The translations under genes were made by a program, and so were the position numbers. DNA of 64,000 nucleotides from Streptomyces rubrogriseus. GTDB lineage: Bacteria; Actinomycetota; Actinomycetes; Streptomycetales; Streptomycetaceae. Below are positions 49,890 through 59,307 of the stretch, piece after piece (within the stretch, counting starts at the first letter, position 1; each line of letters starts with the position of its first letter). The notes below the pieces were generated by a model. The model ran no database searches, had not been told where the DNA came from, and saw nothing but the letters and a program-made list of their open reading frames with translations. The stretch covers positions 3,658,001-3,722,000 of the forward strand of contig NZ_CP116256.1 in assembly GCF_027947575.1 (NCBI RefSeq), given 5' to 3'.

Positions 49890-50654
49890 TCAGCCGTGCA
49901 GGGCGAGGTACGGGGCGAGCGCGAGCAACGTCGTGATCAGGGCGTACTTCAGATGGCGGGTGGGCAGCGCGTGCGCGATCCGCCAGCCCAGCAGCACCCC
50001 CGCCAGCTCGGGAACCCCGACCAGCACCGCCAGCGGCCAGTCGACGGCCCCCTGGGCCAGGTAACCCACGGTGCCCACACCGGCGATGACGACGGACTGC
50101 GCCTGCGCCGAGGCGAGGGACTCCAGCACGGGGACGCCCAGCGCCACCAGCAGGGGGACGGTGAGCATCGGTCCGCCGATGCCGACCACCCCGGCCGCGA
50201 CGGCCACCGCGCAGCCCATCCCCGCCACCACCACCGTCGGCGGGTGGGCCCGCGAGGCGGCCGGACGGCGGTGCTCGCGGAACCACACCAGGCCCGCCAC
50301 GCCCGCCACGAACACGCCGAGCACCAGCCCGAACATCCGCTTGGACACATACGAGTTGACCAGGACGCCGAGCGGGGTCCCGGCGACCGCGCTCACCGCG
50401 AGGACCAGCGCCGTGCGCCGGGTCCCGGGCTCGCGCAACTGCCCGGAGCGGGTGTAGGCGGCGGTCGCGAGGATCCCGGTGGCGACATGGGTGACGATGG
50501 CCGTCCCGGCCACTTGCGCCGGTGTCAGGCCGGTGAGGGCGAACAGACCGATCGTGGGCAGCACACCGCCCGGCCCGACGGCGGTGATACCCACCCCGCC
50601 GACCAGTCCCAGCAGCCCCAGGGCCACCAGTACGGGCACACTCGCACCGGCCAT
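49890..50654 (-). CDS. TSUP (TauE/SafE) family transporter
   Basis: The 254-residue membrane protein has about eight helices and the TSUP repeats (GLVGGVGITAVGPGGVLPTIGLFALTGL, then GVVGIGGPMLTVPLLVALGVPVLESLASAQAQS). The cargo is unknown, probably a sulfur or organic anion. The start MAGASVPVL lies 13 bases after the stop of the GntR-type regulator gene on the same strand, so the regulator probably controls it. It is unrelated in position to the sulfide locus TSUP gene. Confidence 0.88.
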   Translation of the reverse strand: MAGASVPVLVALGLLGLVGGVGITAVGPGGVLPTIGLFALTGLTPAQVAGTAIVTHVATGILATAAYTRSGQLREPGTRRTALVLAVSAVAGTPLGVLVNSYVSKRMFGLVLGVFVAGVAGLVWFREHRRPAASRAHPPTVVVAGMGCAVAVAAGVVGIGGPMLTVPLLVALGVPVLESLASAQAQSVVIAGVGTVGYLAQGAVDWPLAVLVGVPELAGVLLGWRIAHALPTRHLKYALITTLLALAPYLALHG

Positions 50655-50667
50655 CACCGGCCTCCTC

Positions 50668-51438
50668 TCACGGGGTCCGCGGCCCACCACGACGCAGCGT
50701 GGCGCGCAGGGCCATCCGGTCCGCGCGGATCCGGATCGACTCCGCGTCCACCGGCCGGCCGTCCGCCAGCCGGGTCAGCCGCTCCAGGGCGAACACCGCC
50801 GCCCCGGGCTCGATCCCCAGCAGCCGTGCCGTACCGGGGTCCGCGTTGACCGCGTGCACGGCCACCTCGGCGCGCCCGAGCCGGGCGCCCGCGGCCTCCT
50901 CGATCAGGCCGAACACGTCCCGGTCCCGCAGGTCGCCGGCGAGCACGGCACGGCCGACGTCGGCGGTCAGATAGCTGGTGTCCAACGACAGCGGCAGCCC
51001 GTCCAGCCGGCGCAGCCGCTCCACGTACACACCGCCCGCCCCGGCCGGAAGCTCCAGCCGGGCGGCGATCGCGTCGGGCAGCGCGGGCACCTCCACCGCG
51101 ACCCGCACCTCGTTGGTCACGGTGCCGCGGCCGGTCAGCTCCTCGGCCAGCCCCGTCAGCCGGTCGAGACCGTGCCCGTACTTCGGCAGCAGCACCGTCG
51201 TCCCGACCCCGCGCCGCCGGGTGATCAGGCCCTCCTCGCGCAGCAGGGCCAGGGCGTCCCGCACCGCGTTGCGCGAGGCCCCGAACCGGCGGCCAAGGTC
51301 CCGCTCGTCGGGCAGCACGCCGTCGGCGAAGGCATCGTCCGTGATCTGCTGCCGCAGCGCGTCGGCCAGTGCCCGGGCCCGCTCGGCACGCGGCCGTCCC
51401 CCGTGGTGGTCCATGCCGCTCACGGTAACCCGAGTCAT
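50668..51438 (-). CDS. GntR family regulator (HutC/UTRA type)
   Basis: The 256-residue protein has a GntR winged helix at about residues 20-90 (ALRQQITDDAFADGVLPDERDLGRRFGASRNAVRDALALLREEGLITRRRGVGT). A UTRA effector domain follows at about 105-250 (GVYVERLRRLDGLPLSLDTSYL, then VFALERLTRLADGRPVDAESIRIRAD). The first ATG has no good ribosome site; TAACTT lies nine bases upstream and could be a -10 element of a near-leaderless transcript. A second ATG eight codons later is possible. It precedes the TSUP gene in an apparent two-gene operon. Confidence 0.88.
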   Translation of the reverse strand: MTRVTVSGMDHHGGRPRAERARALADALRQQITDDAFADGVLPDERDLGRRFGASRNAVRDALALLREEGLITRRRGVGTTVLLPKYGHGLDRLTGLAEELTGRGTVTNEVRVAVEVPALPDAIAARLELPAGAGGVYVERLRRLDGLPLSLDTSYLTADVGRAVLAGDLRDRDVFGLIEEAAGARLGRAEVAVHAVNADPGTARLLGIEPGAAVFALERLTRLADGRPVDAESIRIRADRMALRATLRRGGPRTP

Positions 51439-51538
51439 GTTTCGCCGAAGTTACGCCACCCCCATTGACCTGCGGAAACGACTGACCTGCGGGTTCGCGG
51501 GGAGCGCGGCGCACTTCGCCACCCGGGCCACGGCGCGC

Positions 51539-52402
51539 TCACTGCGCGGTGCGCAGATCCGCCCCGCGCCTGGCCAGGCTGAGGACACCCACGACGACCA
51601 GTGCCACCCCGAGCAGTTGCGGCACGACCCACCAGTCGCCGCGCACGTCCTCGCGGTAGAGGACCACGCCGAGCAGCAGGCTCACCGTCGCGTCGCCCAG
51701 GGTGAGGGCGGGCTGGGAGGCGACGAGCGGGCCGCCCTGCATGGCGTGCTCCAGCAGCAGCACGGCACACACCCCGGCCACGGCGAATCCGTAGGTCTGC
51801 CAGGCGGTGAAGAAGCCGACCACACCGTCGGAGTCCAGGGCGCGCATGGAGTCCTTCATCAGACCGGCCGTCAGCGCGTAGCACACCGCCGTGGCCGCGC
51901 CGAGGCAACCGGCACGGGCCTTGCCGACGGGGCGTTTGAGGCCCGCGGCGGCCAGCAGCACGGCCGCCCCGGCGCAGGCCACCAGGGCCGGTACCCAGCG
52001 GTCCAGGGGCACTTCGGCCTCGCCGCCCCCGGGCGCGGCCGAGGCGAGCGCGACACCCAAGCCCACGACCACCCCGCCCACGGCGAGCCACAAGACCTCC
52101 GGCAGCCGGTTGCCGGTCAGGAGCGAGGCCAGCAGCAGGGCCAGCGGAAGTTCCAGCACGAACAGGGGCTGGACGAGTGACAGCGGCCCCGTCGCCAGGG
52201 CCACCGCCTGCCCCACGCCGGCCACCACGACGGCCAGCATTCCGCCCAGCCACACGGGCCGCCGCAACAGGTCGAGGACGAGCCCGGGGCGGAATCCCCG
52301 GGACTGCGGCACGCTCAGCGCGGCGCGCCGTTGGAGCACGGTGGCCAGCGCGTTGCTGAACGCGGCGAGGAGTGCGAAGAGCACCGGCAGGACAACACCC
52401 AT
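51539..52402 (-). CDS. DMT superfamily transporter (EamA-like)
   Basis: The 287-residue membrane protein has about nine or ten helices arranged as two related halves. The first starts MGVVLPVLFALLAAFSNALATVLQRRAA and the second CLGAATAVCYALTAGLMKDSMRAL. The pattern LSLVQPLFVLELPLALLLA and LTLGDATVSLLLGVVLYRED are typical of DMT carriers. The substrate is unknown. It stands alone on its strand, with no terminator recognised. Confidence 0.87.
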   Translation of the reverse strand: MGVVLPVLFALLAAFSNALATVLQRRAALSVPQSRGFRPGLVLDLLRRPVWLGGMLAVVVAGVGQAVALATGPLSLVQPLFVLELPLALLLASLLTGNRLPEVLWLAVGGVVVGLGVALASAAPGGGEAEVPLDRWVPALVACAGAAVLLAAAGLKRPVGKARAGCLGAATAVCYALTAGLMKDSMRALDSDGVVGFFTAWQTYGFAVAGVCAVLLLEHAMQGGPLVASQPALTLGDATVSLLLGVVLYREDVRGDWWVVPQLLGVALVVVGVLSLARRGADLRTAQ

Positions 52403-52521
52403 CCACCGATACTCGCCCCGAATCCCCCCGGCCGCGCGCCCGCGGCCCGGCGGGAACGGTGGGGGCGGCGGGGCGGCGCAGCTCGCGCTCGGCTCGCGTT
52501 CAGTTGTCGCTCAGCTCTCGC

Positions 52522-53394
52522 TCAGCTGTCGTTCCGTGTGGACTGAGCCCCGGCCGCGGGCTCCTGCTTCGGCTCGGACGCGGGGGCCTCGGTGGCGGTG
52601 TAGTAGACCGAGGTGCCCTGCTTGGTGCGCTGCGCCTGGTTCTTGGCGACGAGACCCTCGAGCGTGGTGCGCACGACCGTGGTCTTGACGGTGCGTCCGG
52701 AGTGGGCCTCGCTCAGCGCCGTGGTGACCTCGGCGGCGGACCGCGGTTCCCGCTGCCCGACGAGGTGCTCGCGCACCAGCTCCACCAGGGTGGGCTGGGC
52801 GGTGGCCCGCGCCGCCGCCTTCTTCGCCGCGGGCTTGCCGGCGGGCTTGGCGGCCGACTTGGCCGGTGCCGTGCTGACCGCGTCGGGCGCCGCCTTCGTG
52901 CCGGTCTTCGTGCTCGGCTTCGGGTCCGCCTTCGGGTCCGTCTTCGCGGTGGCCTTCGTGGTGGCCTTCGTGGTGGCCGTGGCGGTGGACTTCGTGGCCT
53001 TCTTCGCCTTCGGCTTCGAGGCGGGCTTGGCACCGGGCTTCGGGGCCGCGGCGCGCCTGGGCGCGGTGGTGGTCTTCCTGCCCCGCGTACGCCCGGCCGT
53101 CTCCGACTGCGGGGCGGCACTGCCGCGCGGCGCCGGCACGGTGGCCGCCCCGGTCGAGGAGGCCGACTCGGGCGCGGGCGCGGTCTGGGCCGGCTGCGGG
53201 GTGATGCCGAGGGCCTGCTGCATGTTCACGAGCAGGGCGTGGTCGTGCTGCAGCGCGGCCAGTTGCTGCTGGAGAGCCGTGATCTCCGTGCTGACACGTT
53301 CCTGCTCCTTGACGTTGCGCTCCAGGTCGTCGGTCACCTGGACGCTGTACTGCGAGGCCAGTTCCGTGGCGGACTGCATCGTGCTCTCGGACAT
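52522..53394 (-). CDS. Coiled-coil protein with histone H1-like Lys/Ala/Pro region and winged-helix C terminus
   Basis: The 290-residue protein has an N-terminal coiled coil at about residues 20-62 (VTDDLERNVKEQERVSTEITALQQQLAALQHDHALLV). About 120 residues rich in Lys, Ala, Pro and Thr follow (AAPKPGAKPASKPKAKKATK-like repeats), as in histone H1 tails. A folded C-terminal segment at about 205-270 (QPTLVELVREHLVGQREPRSAAEVTTALSEAHSGRTVKTTVVRTTLEGLVAKNQAQR) resembles a winged helix. It probably binds DNA. The start ATG has AAGGAG upstream. I do not recognise a named family. Confidence 0.8.
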   Translation of the reverse strand: MSESTMQSATELASQYSVQVTDDLERNVKEQERVSTEITALQQQLAALQHDHALLVNMQQALGITPQPAQTAPAPESASSTGAATVPAPRGSAAPQSETAGRTRGRKTTTAPRRAAAPKPGAKPASKPKAKKATKSTATATTKATTKATAKTDPKADPKPSTKTGTKAAPDAVSTAPAKSAAKPAGKPAAKKAAARATAQPTLVELVREHLVGQREPRSAAEVTTALSEAHSGRTVKTTVVRTTLEGLVAKNQAQRTKQGTSVYYTATEAPASEPKQEPAAGAQSTRNDS

Positions 53395-53549
53395 GGGGTT
53401 GACTCTCCTTGGTTCGCGGCCGTGAAGGCTGACGCGCAGCCCCCGGTTGTTGCCCTGTTCACTGCCGAGTCGGTATACCACGTATGGCCGCCCTCGTGGT
53501 ATGTGCCGCCGCAACCCCGTGTGTGTGTTCGGGCCGCGGAGCGCCTCGT

Positions 53550-53888
53550 TCACCCGCCCTCGGGCACCTCCACGACCTTGCCCTGCTCGTCGACGGTGTG
53601 TGTCTGCCAGTAGGTGTCCCACTTGTCACCGACGTGTTCCGGGACCTTGCCCTCGGGGTAGCGGGTGTAACCCTCGGGCGGCTCCTCGCCGTTGGGCACA
53701 CACGCGCTGCCGGTGCCCCCGACGGACAGCACCGGGTACTCACCGCCGCCGCAGGTGGCCTCCTCCATGGAGCAGCCGGTCAGGACGGCCGCGGCGGCGA
53801 CACAGGCCAGGACGAGACCGGGAACGGACCGCCGCATGCGGACGGGGGGCGTGGCCGCCGGCCGGTGAACCGGGTTGCTGGTACGCAC
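53550..53888 (-). CDS. SCO0607-type small lipoprotein
   Basis: The 112-residue lipoprotein has a signal with LTGC lipobox (about residue 39) and a short mature domain with further cysteines (ATCGGGEYPVLSVGGTGSACVPNGEEPPEGYTRYPEGKVPEHVGDKWDTYW). It matches what I recall as the SCO0607 lipoprotein family of Streptomyces; function unknown. The start is GTG with GGGAG upstream; an internal ATG at codon 18 would also give a signal peptide. It would be anchored to the outside of the membrane. Confidence 0.82.
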   Translation of the reverse strand: MRTSNPVHRPAATPPVRMRRSVPGLVLACVAAAAVLTGCSMEEATCGGGEYPVLSVGGTGSACVPNGEEPPEGYTRYPEGKVPEHVGDKWDTYWQTHTVDEQGKVVEVPEGG

Positions 53889-53961
53889 GGTTGACTCCCT
53901 GTGGGTGACTGGTGCGGCAAGCGTCCCCCGTCGGGGGGAAGCACCTCATGAGTACGGGTAC

Positions 53962-54936
53962 TCAATCGGACGAGCCGTATGACCCGTCGCGGCCGGCCAA
54001 CCGGTCCAGTCGGCGTGCGCTCGCCCGTGCCTCCCGCTCGGCCCCCGCGACGGCGTCCGCGGCCGTTCGGTGCCTCTCCCGCGCCGCCCGCCGTCCCCGC
54101 TCGGCCCGGTCGAGGTCGTCGCGGGTCTCGCGCAGCTTCTCTTCGGCGGCGGCCACCGTCTCGCGGATCCGGTCCAGTTCGTCGTCGGCCCGGTGGAGCG
54201 ACTCCTGCGCGCCGGTCTGCTCGGCGCGTGCGTCCCGCAGGTGTCCCGCGGCCCGCTCCGCCTCCCGCTCGGCCCGCTCCAGTTCCTCCCGCCGTCTCCG
54301 GCGCCGCTCGGCGAGTTCGTCCTTCGCCCGGGTTCCGGAGGCGGTGCGGGGCGACTTCGGGCGAGGCGCCGGTTCGGGTTCCGCGGTCCGCGCCGGTTCC
54401 GCCGGAGCCGTGCCCGAGGGGAAGTCCGCGGGCGGGGTCAGGGAGACCTCCAGGCGTCCCCCGGCCCACTGGTCGGCCGCGTCCGGGTCGGCGAGGACGG
54501 CGCGCAGGGTCGACTCCACCTCCCGCTGCGCCGCCTGGGACAGCCGGTGCCCGGCCTCACCGGCGAGCTGTGCGGCCTGCCGGGAGAGGGCGGCGACGAT
54601 GCGCCGGCGCTGTGCCGAGAGTTCCTTGAGTCCGGCGGCGTCCAGGGTGCGGTGTGCCTCGCGCAGTGCCTGCCCCAGTTCCAGGAAGCGCCGGGTCTCC
54701 TCCGGCCGGGAGCGGGTCAGGAGATTGGCCGCCCAGGCCGCGAGCGTGGGCCGGCGGGCGGCGTGGATACGACGGGCGTCCTCCTTCCGGCCGGCCGTTC
54801 TGGCGGCCGCGGCGCGTTCCTCACGGTGGGGGACGAAGGCGGACGGCGGCGTGCCGTAGAGCTCGTCCAGGATCTGCTCGACCCCTCCCGCGTCCGGTGC
54901 GCCGGTGTCCCGGCGACGCCCGCCCTTGCGCTGCAT
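53962..54936 (-). CDS. Coiled-coil protein of unknown function
   Basis: The 324-residue soluble, highly charged protein starts MQRKGGRRRDTGAPDAGGVEQILDELYGTPPSAFVPHREERAAAAR. The N-terminal 180 residues look helical and folded (RPTLAAWAANLLTRSRPEETRRFLELGQALREAHRTLD). A Pro/Ala linker and a long Glu/Arg coiled coil follow from about 215 to 315 (LAERRRRRREELERAEREAERAAGHLRDARAEQ...). The chosen ATG has GAGG upstream; an ATG 17 codons earlier lacks one. It lies upstream of the lipoprotein gene on the same strand, as I recall for SCO0608/SCO0607. Function unknown. Confidence 0.75.
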   Translation of the reverse strand: MQRKGGRRRDTGAPDAGGVEQILDELYGTPPSAFVPHREERAAAARTAGRKEDARRIHAARRPTLAAWAANLLTRSRPEETRRFLELGQALREAHRTLDAAGLKELSAQRRRIVAALSRQAAQLAGEAGHRLSQAAQREVESTLRAVLADPDAADQWAGGRLEVSLTPPADFPSGTAPAEPARTAEPEPAPRPKSPRTASGTRAKDELAERRRRRREELERAEREAERAAGHLRDARAEQTGAQESLHRADDELDRIRETVAAAEEKLRETRDDLDRAERGRRAARERHRTAADAVAGAEREARASARRLDRLAGRDGSYGSSD

Positions 54937-55048
54937 GACCTCGACCCTCCGTCGCCGCACACGACCATGCCCTCTGTCTACGTTCACGCGGTCCGCCCCG
55001 CGACCCGGGCGGGGCCCACCCGGGAACGGTGCCGGGCCGGCGGCGCGG

Positions 55049-55984
55049 TCAGCCGAAGGTGCGCCGGTAGGCGTGCGGGCTGACTCCGGTGGTGCGCTTG
55101 AAGCGGTCGCGGAAGGCGGTCGGCGAGCCGAAGCCGACCTGGGCGGCGATGCGTTCCACGGAGTGCTCCGTGGTCTCCAGCAGGTGCTGCGCCTGGCGGA
55201 CCCGGGCGCGGTGCAGCCACTGCAGCGGGGTGCTGCCGGTCTGCTCCCGGAAGCGGCGGATCAGCGTCCGCGTGCTCATCCCCGCGTGCGCGGCGATGTC
55301 GGCGAGGGACAGGTCGCGGGCGAGGTTCTCCCGCAGCCAGGTGAGCAGGGGTTCGAAGGCGGAGCCGCGCGGCACGGGCGGATAGTCGTGAACGATGAAC
55401 TGGGCCTGGCCGCCCTCGCGTTCCAGCGGCATCACCGACAGCCTGGCCGCGTGTGCGGCGACCGCCGAGCCGTAGTCCCGCCGGATCATGTGCAGGCACA
55501 GGTCGAGGCCCGCGGCGGCACCGGCCGAGGTGAGGATGCGGCCGTTGTCGACGTAGAGGACGTCCGGGTCGACGTCGACCTCCGGATGGGCGCGGGCCAG
55601 GGCCGCCGCGGCGGTCCAGTGGGTGGTGGCCCGCAGTCCGTCGAGCAGCCCGGTGGCCGCCAGCGGGAAGGTGCCGGAGCAGATGGAGGCGATCCGGGTG
55701 CCGTTCCCGGCCGCGGTGCGCAGCGCCTCGCGGACGGCCGGGGAGAGCGGGTCGGCGGCCGCCGTACCGGGCACGACGATGGTGTCCGCGTCCCGCAGTC
55801 CGTCCAGCCCCCAAGGGGCCCGCAGCGTGAACGCGCCGGCGTCGATCTCGGGGCGCTCGGCGCACACCCGGATCCGGTAGCCGGGACGGCCGTCGGGCAG
55901 CCGGGTACGGGAGAAGACCTCGATCGGGGTGGACAGGTCGAACGGGATCACCCGGTCCAGCGCGAGAACGGCGACGGTGTGCAT
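55049..55984 (-). CDS. GlxA family regulator (DJ-1/PfpI domain plus AraC HTH)
   Basis: The 311-residue protein has an N-terminal DJ-1/PfpI-like domain at about residues 3-175, with the nucleophile-elbow cysteine in ASICSGTFPLAATGLL. A C-terminal AraC HTH pair lies at about 205-305 (NLARDLSLADIAAHAGMSTRTLIRRFREQTGSTPLQWLHRARV, then VGFGSPTAFRDRFKRTTGVSPHAYRRTF). The GlxA group usually activates catabolic genes. It is divergent from the SGNH hydrolase gene, across a 196-base region with an AT-rich inverted repeat, so that gene is a candidate target. Confidence 0.92.
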   Translation of the reverse strand: MHTVAVLALDRVIPFDLSTPIEVFSRTRLPDGRPGYRIRVCAERPEIDAGAFTLRAPWGLDGLRDADTIVVPGTAAADPLSPAVREALRTAAGNGTRIASICSGTFPLAATGLLDGLRATTHWTAAAALARAHPEVDVDPDVLYVDNGRILTSAGAAAGLDLCLHMIRRDYGSAVAAHAARLSVMPLEREGGQAQFIVHDYPPVPRGSAFEPLLTWLRENLARDLSLADIAAHAGMSTRTLIRRFREQTGSTPLQWLHRARVRQAQHLLETTEHSVERIAAQVGFGSPTAFRDRFKRTTGVSPHAYRRTFG

Positions 55985-56103
55985 GGCCGGAAAGTACCTC
56001 CTCGCGGGCCGGTGACCGGTGGGCGTGGCGTTTTCCCGTCGAAAGCTGTCACTCCCGCCACAGGCGGCCGACCGAACCACCCGTCTATCACGCTAAGCAA
56101 TTT

Positions 56104-56120
56104 GCCTAATACAATTAGGC
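56104..56120. promoter_or_regulatory. AT-rich inverted repeat upstream of the SGNH hydrolase gene
   Basis: GCCTAAT-ACA-ATTAGGC is a perfect 7+3+7 inverted repeat in unusually AT-rich sequence 60 bases upstream of the hydrolase start. It looks like an operator for a dimeric repressor; the regulator is not known. Confidence 0.6.
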
Positions 56121-56180
56121 TAATGCACAATCGAAAAAGGAAGACGCTACGCAGCGAGACGCACCACCGCCGGAGGCGAC

Positions 56181-57374
56181 ATGCACACCACGGACGACTG
56201 GATCACCACGCCCCTCACCCGGGACCTGCTGCGGGGCGCCCTCGACGTGGAGCGCACCGAGCGCGGTCTGCTGCCCCACCGGCTGCCCGCCAGGGCCCGC
56301 GCGCAGAACAACGACGGCCAGCTGGCCATGGCCGAGTCCCAGCCCTCCGGCGTACGCCTGGCCCTGCGCACCCGCGCCACCGTCCTCGAACTGGACACCC
56401 TGCCCACCAAGCGGGTCTACGTCGGCGTCCCGCCACGTCCGGACGGCGTGTACGACCTGCTCGTCGACGGCCGTCCGGCGGGCCGCGGCACTGTCGTGGG
56501 CGGCAACACCCTGACCATCGACATGACCACCGGCGCCGCGGCCGTCGAACCCGGTGAGGTCGGCACCCTCCGCTTCGCGGACCTGCCCGAGGGCACCAAG
56601 GACATCGAGATCTGGCTGCCGCACAACGAGACCACCGAACTCGTCGCCCTGCGCACCGACGCCCCCGTCGAGCCCGCCCCCGACCCCGGCCGCCGGGTCT
56701 GGCTGCACCACGGCAGCTCGATCAGCCACGGCTCGGACGCCGCGAGCCCCACCACCACCTGGCCCGCCCTGGCGGCCTCCCTCGGCGGCGTCGAACTGAT
56801 CAATCTGGGTCTGGGCGGCAGCGCCCTGCTCGACCCGTTCACCGCACGGGCGATGCGCGACACCCCGGCCGATCTGATCAGCGTGAAGATCGGCATCAAC
56901 GTGGTCAACGCCGACCTCATGCGTCTGCGCGCCTTCGGCCCCGCCGTCCACGGCTTCCTCGACACCGTGCGGGAGGGCCACCCCACCGCCCCGCTGCTGG
57001 TCGTCTCGCCCATCCTGTGCCCCGTACAGGAGGACACCCCCGGTCCCCTCGCCCCCGACTTCTCGGGCCTCGCCGAGGGCCGGCTCCGGTTCGTCGCCAC
57101 GGGTGACCCGGCGGAGCGCGCGAGCGGGAAACTGACCCTGAACGTCATCCGTGACGAGCTGTCCCGGATCGTGTCGGAGCGGGCCGCCGACGACGAGAAC
57201 CTGTACTACCTCGACGGCCGCGAGCTCTACGGACAGGCCGACGCGGCGGACCTGCCCCTGCCGGACGACATCCACCCGGACGCCGCCACCCACCGCCTGA
57301 TCGGCGAACGCTTCGCCGAGCTGGCCTTCGCCGACCGGGGCGCCTTCGCCGACCGGGGCGCCTTCGGCGACTGA
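56181..57374 (+). CDS. SGNH/GDSL-family hydrolase
   Basis: The 397-residue cytosolic protein has an N-terminal beta-sandwich at about residues 40-165. An SGNH hydrolase domain follows, with the nucleophile Ser in LHHGSSISHGSDA (about residue 180), the oxyanion Gly in LGLGGSALLD, Asn in GINVVN, and the C-terminal Asp-His pair in PDDIHPDAATH. Such enzymes are esterases or deacetylases, often acting on acylated sugars. The last residues contain a short repeat (ADRGAF three times). The ATG has GGAGG six bases upstream. Substrate unknown. Confidence 0.88.
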   Translation: MHTTDDWITTPLTRDLLRGALDVERTERGLLPHRLPARARAQNNDGQLAMAESQPSGVRLALRTRATVLELDTLPTKRVYVGVPPRPDGVYDLLVDGRPAGRGTVVGGNTLTIDMTTGAAAVEPGEVGTLRFADLPEGTKDIEIWLPHNETTELVALRTDAPVEPAPDPGRRVWLHHGSSISHGSDAASPTTTWPALAASLGGVELINLGLGGSALLDPFTARAMRDTPADLISVKIGINVVNADLMRLRAFGPAVHGFLDTVREGHPTAPLLVVSPILCPVQEDTPGPLAPDFSGLAEGRLRFVATGDPAERASGKLTLNVIRDELSRIVSERAADDENLYYLDGRELYGQADAADLPLPDDIHPDAATHRLIGERFAELAFADRGAFADRGAFGD

Positions 57375-57438
57375 GCCGCACGGCCCGGCCTGCGCAATCC
57401 GGCCCGGTCTTCACGGCCCGGTCCTCGTGCGCCGGGGC

Positions 57439-58140
57439 TCAGGACCCGGCGACGACCGCGGCGAAACGCCGGGCCACCTCGCGCCAGACCGCCGCTGCGG
57501 CGGGCTCGTCGAGTTCCGCCCGGCGGGAAAGCTCCACCGGGTCCAGCCCCAGGGCCTCGAGCCTGGCCGCGTCCCACGACCTGACCCGGTCCGCCGTCGC
57601 CTCAGGGTGGAACTGCACGCCCCACGCCCGCTCGCCGACCCGGAACGCCTGGTACGGGCACCCCTCGCTCGACACGAGCCACGCCGCGCCGGGCGGCAGT
57701 GCGGTGACGGCGTCCACATGGTGCTCGATCGCCGTCACCCGCTCCGGCAGCCCGCCGAAGAGCGGATCGGCACCGGCCTCGGCGCGCACCGTCAACGGGG
57801 TGCTGCCGAACTCCGGCCGGCCGTGCTCACCACGCACCGTGCCCCCGGCGACCCGGGCGAGGAGCTGCCCGCCGAGGCAGATCCCGAAGACCGGGGCACC
57901 CCGGTCCACCGCCTCGGCGACCAGGGCCCGGGTGGGCGCGAGCCAGGGGGCGCGCACGTCGTCGTCGGGCAGGTAGCCACCGCCGAGCACCATGACGCCG
58001 TCGTGCTCCGGACGCCGGGGGAGGGCCCCACCGGCGTACGCGTGCACCACGTCCAGGGACACCCCGTCCGCGGTCAGCCAGTCACCGAACCGGCCCGCCC
58101 CACCGCCTCGATGGTTCTGCACCACCAAGAGCCGCGCCAT
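57439..58140 (-). CDS. Class I glutamine amidotransferase-like protein
   Basis: The 233-residue protein has a class I GATase fold with Cys88 in the nucleophile elbow GICLGGQLLA, and His and Glu of the triad in AWGVQFHPEATA. It is not fused to a synthetase domain, so it belongs to the GuaA-like stand-alone group and may act on gamma-glutamyl compounds. The start MARLLVVQNH is used; a GTG six codons upstream is an alternative because GGGGAG abuts the ATG. The stop is 64 bases from the convergent hydrolase gene. Confidence 0.85.
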   Translation of the reverse strand: MARLLVVQNHRGGGAGRFGDWLTADGVSLDVVHAYAGGALPRRPEHDGVMVLGGGYLPDDDVRAPWLAPTRALVAEAVDRGAPVFGICLGGQLLARVAGGTVRGEHGRPEFGSTPLTVRAEAGADPLFGGLPERVTAIEHHVDAVTALPPGAAWLVSSEGCPYQAFRVGERAWGVQFHPEATADRVRSWDAARLEALGLDPVELSRRAELDEPAAAAVWREVARRFAAVVAGS

Positions 58141-58185
58141 CTCCCCACCCCGCCCCACCTCGTCCGGACCCGGCGTCGCGCCGGC

Positions 58186-59307
58186 TCAGCGGCGCGCCAG
58201 GTACAGGGCCACGGCCTTGTGCAGCACCCTGTTCAGTGGATACTCCCACTCACCGAGGTACTCGACGGCCTGTCCGCCCGCGCCGACCTTGAACCGGAGC
58301 AGTCCCAGCAGGTGGTTGTCCTCGTCCAGGGTGTCGGTGATGCCGCGGAAGTCGTACACGGCCGCGCCCAGTTCACGGGCGTCGCACATCATCCGCCACT
58401 GGAGGGCGTTGTTGGGCTGCACCTCCCGCCGACGGACGGTGGAGGCGCCGTAGGAGTACCAGACGTGCTCGCCGACCGTCAGCATCGTGGCAGCGGCGAG
58501 CACCTCCCCGTCGTGATGGGCGAGGTACAGACGCATGCGGTCCGGGTCCTCGGCCGTCAGCGCCTGCCACATCCGCTGGAAGTAGGCGAGGGGACGCGGC
58601 GCGAACCGGTCCCGCCGGGCGGTCTCCACGTACAGCTCGTAGAAGGTGGGCAGGTCCTCCTGGTCACCCCGGACGACCTTGACACCGGCCTTGTCGGCCT
58701 TCTTGATGTTCCGCCGCCACTGCTGGTTGAAGCCGTTCTGGAGTTGCTCCAGGGACCGTCCGGCGAGCGGTACCTGGCAGACGTGGCGCGGCTGGCCCGC
58801 GGCGAAGCCGTCCGCGCCGCCCGGCTCGGTGCGCCGCCAGCCCATCCGCCGCAGCCGCTCGGCGAGGTCGTCGGCCCCGGGTTCGTGCTCGGTCGCCTCC
58901 ACGTCGCCCAGCCGCCGGGCCCCGGGGTCGGCGATCGCCGCCTTGACCGCGTCGGCGCTCCAGCGGCGCGCCACCACCGGCGGCCCCATCCGCACCGTGA
59001 ACGCGCCGCGTCCCCTCAGATGCGCGAGCATCGGCTCCAGCCACCGCTCCAGACCGTCCGCCGACCAGTCGATGACCGGCCCCTCGGGCAGATACGCCAG
59101 GTACCGCTTCAGGCGCGGCAGCGGCCGCAGCAGTACAAGACCGGCGCCGACCAGCTCGCCGCGCTCGTCGAACCATCCCAGGCTCTCCGCCCGCCAGTCC
59201 GGCTTCACGTCGCCCCAGGAGGGGACTTGGAGGTGGCTCACGGAAGGCCGGGCCGCGACGAAGCGCAGATGCTCCTCGCGGGTGATCGGCTGCAGACGAC
59301 AGCTCAT
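58186..59307 (-). CDS. FemAB-type peptidoglycan interpeptide ligase
   Basis: The 373-residue protein has two GNAT-like FemAB domains ([40 protein letters not shown], then [40 protein letters not shown]). A helical coiled-coil-like insertion lies between them ([19 protein letters not shown]). FemX in Streptomyces adds the first glycine of the lipid II cross-bridge from glycyl-tRNA; this may be that enzyme or a paralogue. The ATG lies 46 bases upstream of the amidotransferase gene's end of the strand, divergent from ku with 250 bases between. No promoter was assigned in that gap. Confidence 0.87.
   Translation of the reverse strand: MSCRLQPITREEHLRFVAARPSVSHLQVPSWGDVKPDWRAESLGWFDERGELVGAGLVLLRPLPRLKRYLAYLPEGPVIDWSADGLERWLEPMLAHLRGRGAFTVRMGPPVVARRWSADAVKAAIADPGARRLGDVEATEHEPGADDLAERLRRMGWRRTEPGGADGFAAGQPRHVCQVPLAGRSLEQLQNGFNQQWRRNIKKADKAGVKVVRGDQEDLPTFYELYVETARRDRFAPRPLAYFQRMWQALTAEDPDRMRLYLAHHDGEVLAAATMLTVGEHVWYSYGASTVRRREVQPNNALQWRMMCDARELGAAVYDFRGITDTLDEDNHLLGLLRFKVGAGGQAVEYLGEWEYPLNRVLHKAVALYLARR

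Noticed and set aside
52495..52530. Repeated GCTCAGCT-like sequence near the H1-like gene
   Set aside because: Short, imperfect and partly within the coding end; not convincing as a terminator, attachment site or repeat family.
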